A stretch of 6,884 nt of DNA from an uncultured Eubacteriales bacterium (lineage in GTDB: Bacteria > Bacillota > Clostridia > Oscillospirales > Oscillospiraceae): NCBI GenBank assembly GCA_900552475.1, contig USAC01000089.1:1-6884 (forward strand), in the 5' to 3' direction. The notes beneath the pieces are model-generated. The model had not been told where the DNA came from, made no database searches, and was given only the letters and a program-made list of their open reading frames with translations. Both the position numbers and the translations under genes were made by a program. Within the stretch, counting starts at the first letter, position 1. Every line of letters begins with the position of its first letter. Positions 3,994-6,884 of this stretch are shown here, piece after piece.

Positions 3994-6777
3994 ATGTCGT
4001 TTTTTTCAATTCTGGGGACGCTGCTGATCCGGCCGCTGCGGCTCCTCTTTGAGGTAATCTACATGATGGCCGAGCGTTTGATCGGCAATCCGGGCCTGTC
4101 CATCATCGTGCTGAGCCTGATGATGAACTTCCTCGTGCTGCCGCTCTACCGGCGCGCCGACGCCATGCAGGAGGAGGAGCAGCAGACGGAGCTGCGTCTG
4201 AATAAGGGCGTCGCGCACATCAAAAAGACGTTCAGCGGCGACGAGCGCATGATGATGCTCCAGACGTATTACCGCCAGAACAACTACAAGCCGACCTATG
4301 TGCTGCGCGGCGCGACGTCGCTGTTTCTGGAGATCCCGTTTTTCATCGCGGCCTACCAGTTTCTCTCGACGCTCTCGCTTTTAAACGGCGTCTCCTTCGG
4401 GCCGATCGCCGATTTGGGCAAGCCAGACGGACTGCTCACCATCGCGGGCCTTTCGGTGAACATTCTGCCGATCATTATGACGGCCGTGAACCTCGTCTCC
4501 TGCGTGATCTTCACGAAGGGGAGCCTCCTCAAGACGAAGATTCAGCTCTATGCCATGGCGCTGTTCTTCCTCGTGTTCCTCTATACCTCGCCCTCCGGCC
4601 TGGTGTTTTACTGGACGCTCAACAACCTGTTCTCCCTCGTCAAGACGATTTTCTACAAGCTCAAGCACCCCGGAAAGGTGCTGGCTGTGCTCGCGTCCAT
4701 CGCGGGCGCGTGCCTGCTGGTGTTCGGGCTGTTCTTCTACCACCATCCCACGGTGCTGCGCGAGGTGTTCTTCGTCATCGCGGGTCTTGGGCTGCAGGTG
4801 CCGGTTCTGGTGATGCTCGTGCGTGCCCGCCGCCCTGTGCAGGGCGGGGTTAAAGAGCAGGTGCAGCCGCTCTTTAACAAGAAGCTCTTCCTCTCCGGGG
4901 CGGTGTTTCTCGCGGTGCTGACGGGTCTGCTGATCCCGTCGGCGGTCATCAAGGCCTCGCCGCAGGAGTTCGTGGACATCAACTATTTCTACCACCCGCT
5001 GTGGTTTATCGTGAGCTCCTTCTGCCTCGCCTTCGGCACGTTCGTGATCTGGATGGGCATTTTCTACTGGCTCGCAAGCCCCGCTGCGCGCCGCATCTTT
5101 GACCGCGCCGTCTGGGTGCTCTGCGGCGCCGCAATCATCGACTATATGTTCTTCGGGAAGAATCTGGGGATTCTGACGGCGGGACTGCGCTATGAAAACG
5201 GATTGTACTTCTCGCCGAAGCAGATCTTCATCAACCTTGCGGTGCTGCTGGCGGCGGGGGCGGTGCTGTATTTGCTGACGGTCTATGTCAAAAAGCATCT
5301 GCACGAGGTGCTTGTGATTGCCGCGGTGGCCCTTGTGGCGATGTCCGCCGTGAACATCGTGGGGATCCGCAGCTCTGTCAACGAGGTGAAGAATCAGTCG
5401 GAGAGTACCCAAACGGAGACACCGCAGTTCACGCTGAGCAAGACGGGGCAGAACGTTGTCGTCCTGATGATGGATCGCGGCATGGCGGCGTATATCCCGT
5501 ATATTTTCAATGAGAAGCCGGAGCTGCAGAAGCAGTTCTCGGGCTTTACGAATTACGCAAACACGATTTCCTTCGGCGGGAGTACGATCTTCGGTTCTCC
5601 CGCGATCTTCGGCGGCTATGAATATACGCCGCTTGAGATGAACAACCGCAGCAGCGAATCTCTGGGCAGCAAGCACAACGAGGCGCTCAGGGTGATGCCC
5701 GTGCTCTTTGAACAGAATGGTTATGACGTGACGGTCTGTGACCCGACCTATGCGGGCTATCAGTGGATTCCGGACCTCTCAATTTACGACGACTATCCGG
5801 ATATTCACACCTACATCACCAAGGGCAAGTTTACGGATACCCGCTCAAAGAAGGAGCTGATTGAGGACAACAGCCGCAACTTCTTCTGCTATGCACTCAT
5901 GAAGACGATGCCGCTGTTCCTGCACAGTCCGCTCTATAACGGCGGCGACTACAACCATGCAAGCGTAGCCGAGGACGGAAGCACGACGGCGGCCGGCCAG
6001 AAGGTTACGAGTCTCTATACCTCCACCGGGCTTTACAGCGCCTTTATGGAGCCGTATAATGTGCTTCAGAATCTCACCCAAATTACGAAGGTCACCAAGG
6101 ACAGCCGGAATACCTTCCTCATGATGACCAACGACACCACGCACGATGTGATGATGCTGCAGGAGCCGGACTATACGCCCAGCCAGAATGTCGACAATAC
6201 GGACTATGAGGCGGAGCATGCCGACCGCTTTACGGTGGACGGACAGACGCTGCGCATGGAGACGGAGCTGCAGGTGACGCACTACCAGAGCAATATGGCG
6301 GCACTGCTGCAGCTCGGGGAGTGGTTCGACTATCTGCGCGATAATGGTGTCTATGACAACACGCGTATTATCCTTGTGGCTGACCACGCCTTCCCGCTGC
6401 GCCAGCTGAGCAATCTCATTTCCGATGACGGGGACTTCGATGCCCAGCAGTATTATCCGCTGCTGATGGTGAAGGACTTCAATGCCGCGGGCTTTACGAC
6501 GTCCGATGAGTTTATGACGAACGGCGATGTGCCCACGCTTGCGACCTCCGGCCTGATTGAAAACCCGACGAATCCCTTCACCGGGAAGGCCATCGACAGC
6601 AGTGAAAAAACGGCGCATCCGCAGTATGTTATTGCCTCGAATGATTGGCGCATTGACGAGAACAACGGCAATCAGTTTCTTCCCGGAGACTGGTACAGCG
6701 TGCAGAGCGATATGCGCGTGAGCAGCAACTGGCAGGCGCTTGCGAAGAACGCGACTTCGCCCTTCGCCGGAAACTGA
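3994..6777 (+). CDS. YidC/Oxa1-like polytopic membrane protein fused to an alkaline-phosphatase-superfamily domain
   Basis: The 927-residue protein has three parts. Residues 1-225 look like a YidC/Oxa1 domain: GNPGLSIIVLSLMMNFLVLP (31-50), a charged cytoplasmic loop (52-100), LFLEIPFFIAAYQFL (110-124), a helix at 147-173, and SPSGLVFYWTLNNLFSLVK (199-217). Residues 227-457 hold about seven further helices. After a polar linker (460-480) comes a domain of about 445 residues, probably outside the cell, with an LtaS/EptA/sulfatase pattern. NVVVLMMDRG has Asp494 as a likely metal ligand, GGSTIFGSPAIFGG (528-541) has Thr531 as a likely nucleophile, DTTHD (714-718) has a candidate His717, and ILVADHAFP has Asp797/His798 as likely ligands. 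Asn45 replaces the usual groove arginine. The ribosome binding site is a purine-rich stretch at the end of the upstream gene. I infer transfer or hydrolysis of a phosphate- or sulfate-linked group on an envelope polymer. The substrate is unknown. Confidence 0.8.
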   Translation: MSFFSILGTLLIRPLRLLFEVIYMMAERLIGNPGLSIIVLSLMMNFLVLPLYRRADAMQEEEQQTELRLNKGVAHIKKTFSGDERMMMLQTYYRQNNYKPTYVLRGATSLFLEIPFFIAAYQFLSTLSLLNGVSFGPIADLGKPDGLLTIAGLSVNILPIIMTAVNLVSCVIFTKGSLLKTKIQLYAMALFFLVFLYTSPSGLVFYWTLNNLFSLVKTIFYKLKHPGKVLAVLASIAGACLLVFGLFFYHHPTVLREVFFVIAGLGLQVPVLVMLVRARRPVQGGVKEQVQPLFNKKLFLSGAVFLAVLTGLLIPSAVIKASPQEFVDINYFYHPLWFIVSSFCLAFGTFVIWMGIFYWLASPAARRIFDRAVWVLCGAAIIDYMFFGKNLGILTAGLRYENGLYFSPKQIFINLAVLLAAGAVLYLLTVYVKKHLHEVLVIAAVALVAMSAVNIVGIRSSVNEVKNQSESTQTETPQFTLSKTGQNVVVLMMDRGMAAYIPYIFNEKPELQKQFSGFTNYANTISFGGSTIFGSPAIFGGYEYTPLEMNNRSSESLGSKHNEALRVMPVLFEQNGYDVTVCDPTYAGYQWIPDLSIYDDYPDIHTYITKGKFTDTRSKKELIEDNSRNFFCYALMKTMPLFLHSPLYNGGDYNHASVAEDGSTTAAGQKVTSLYTSTGLYSAFMEPYNVLQNLTQITKVTKDSRNTFLMMTNDTTHDVMMLQEPDYTPSQNVDNTDYEAEHADRFTVDGQTLRMETELQVTHYQSNMAALLQLGEWFDYLRDNGVYDNTRIILVADHAFPLRQLSNLISDDGDFDAQQYYPLLMVKDFNAAGFTTSDEFMTNGDVPTLATSGLIENPTNPFTGKAIDSSEKTAHPQYVIASNDWRIDENNGNQFLPGDWYSVQSDMRVSSNWQALAKNATSPFAGN

Positions 6778-6788
6778 ATCATCGGCCC

Positions 6789-6884
<96 letters not shown>

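Noticed and set aside
4381..5676. A 431-codon minus-strand open frame opposite the YidC fusion
   Set aside because: It has a His/Arg/Glu-rich shadow translation without motifs, while the plus strand has clear domains and helices.

Overview
The window looks like a contig end from a GC-rich, low-GC-lineage Firmicute, most likely a gut Oscillospirales/Ruminococcaceae-type clostridium. This is inferred from the style of the S2 and EF-Ts proteins, the strong AAGGAG-type ribosome binding sites, the GC-biased codon use, the teichoic-acid-type glycerophosphotransferase and the hairpin-rich intergenic repeats. No 16S rRNA or other decisive marker is present. All four supported genes are on the + strand.

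Left part (1-1925): a possible structured leader, rpsB (ribosomal protein S2), a readthrough-type terminator in the rpsB-tsf gap, tsf (elongation factor Ts), and a very strong 19-bp inverted-repeat terminator. This is the classical rpsB-tsf translation operon. pyrH and frr, which often follow, are absent here.

Middle (1926-2620): about 700 bases without a credible gene, packed with inverted repeats. Two diverged copies of one hairpin repeat lie in opposite orientation at its two ends (about 1942-2023 and 2498-2559). Between them is a MITE-like 188-bp unit (2197-2384) with a perfect 17-bp terminal inverted repeat and an imperfect extension to about 38 bp. It encloses two further hairpins.

Right part (2598-6777): a good sigma-A promoter (TTGCAA, 17 bp, TATAAT), a leader holding an intrinsic-terminator hairpin (attenuator or small-RNA end), and a tight two-gene operon. 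The first gene encodes a membrane-anchored CDP-glycerol glycerophosphotransferase-family enzyme. The second encodes an unusual 927-residue protein. Its N-terminus is a YidC/Oxa1-like membrane domain lacking the usual groove arginine, followed by about seven more membrane helices and a C-terminal alkaline-phosphatase-superfamily domain (LtaS/phosphoethanolamine-transferase/sulfatase-like). Together they suggest a cell-envelope glycopolymer module: a cytoplasmic enzyme adds polyol-phosphate units, and a membrane protein places or modifies a phosphate-containing group outside. This is the most interesting system in the window, and its function is inference.

The last ~96 bases (6789-6884) are almost pure G and look like a sequencing or assembly artefact at a contig end.
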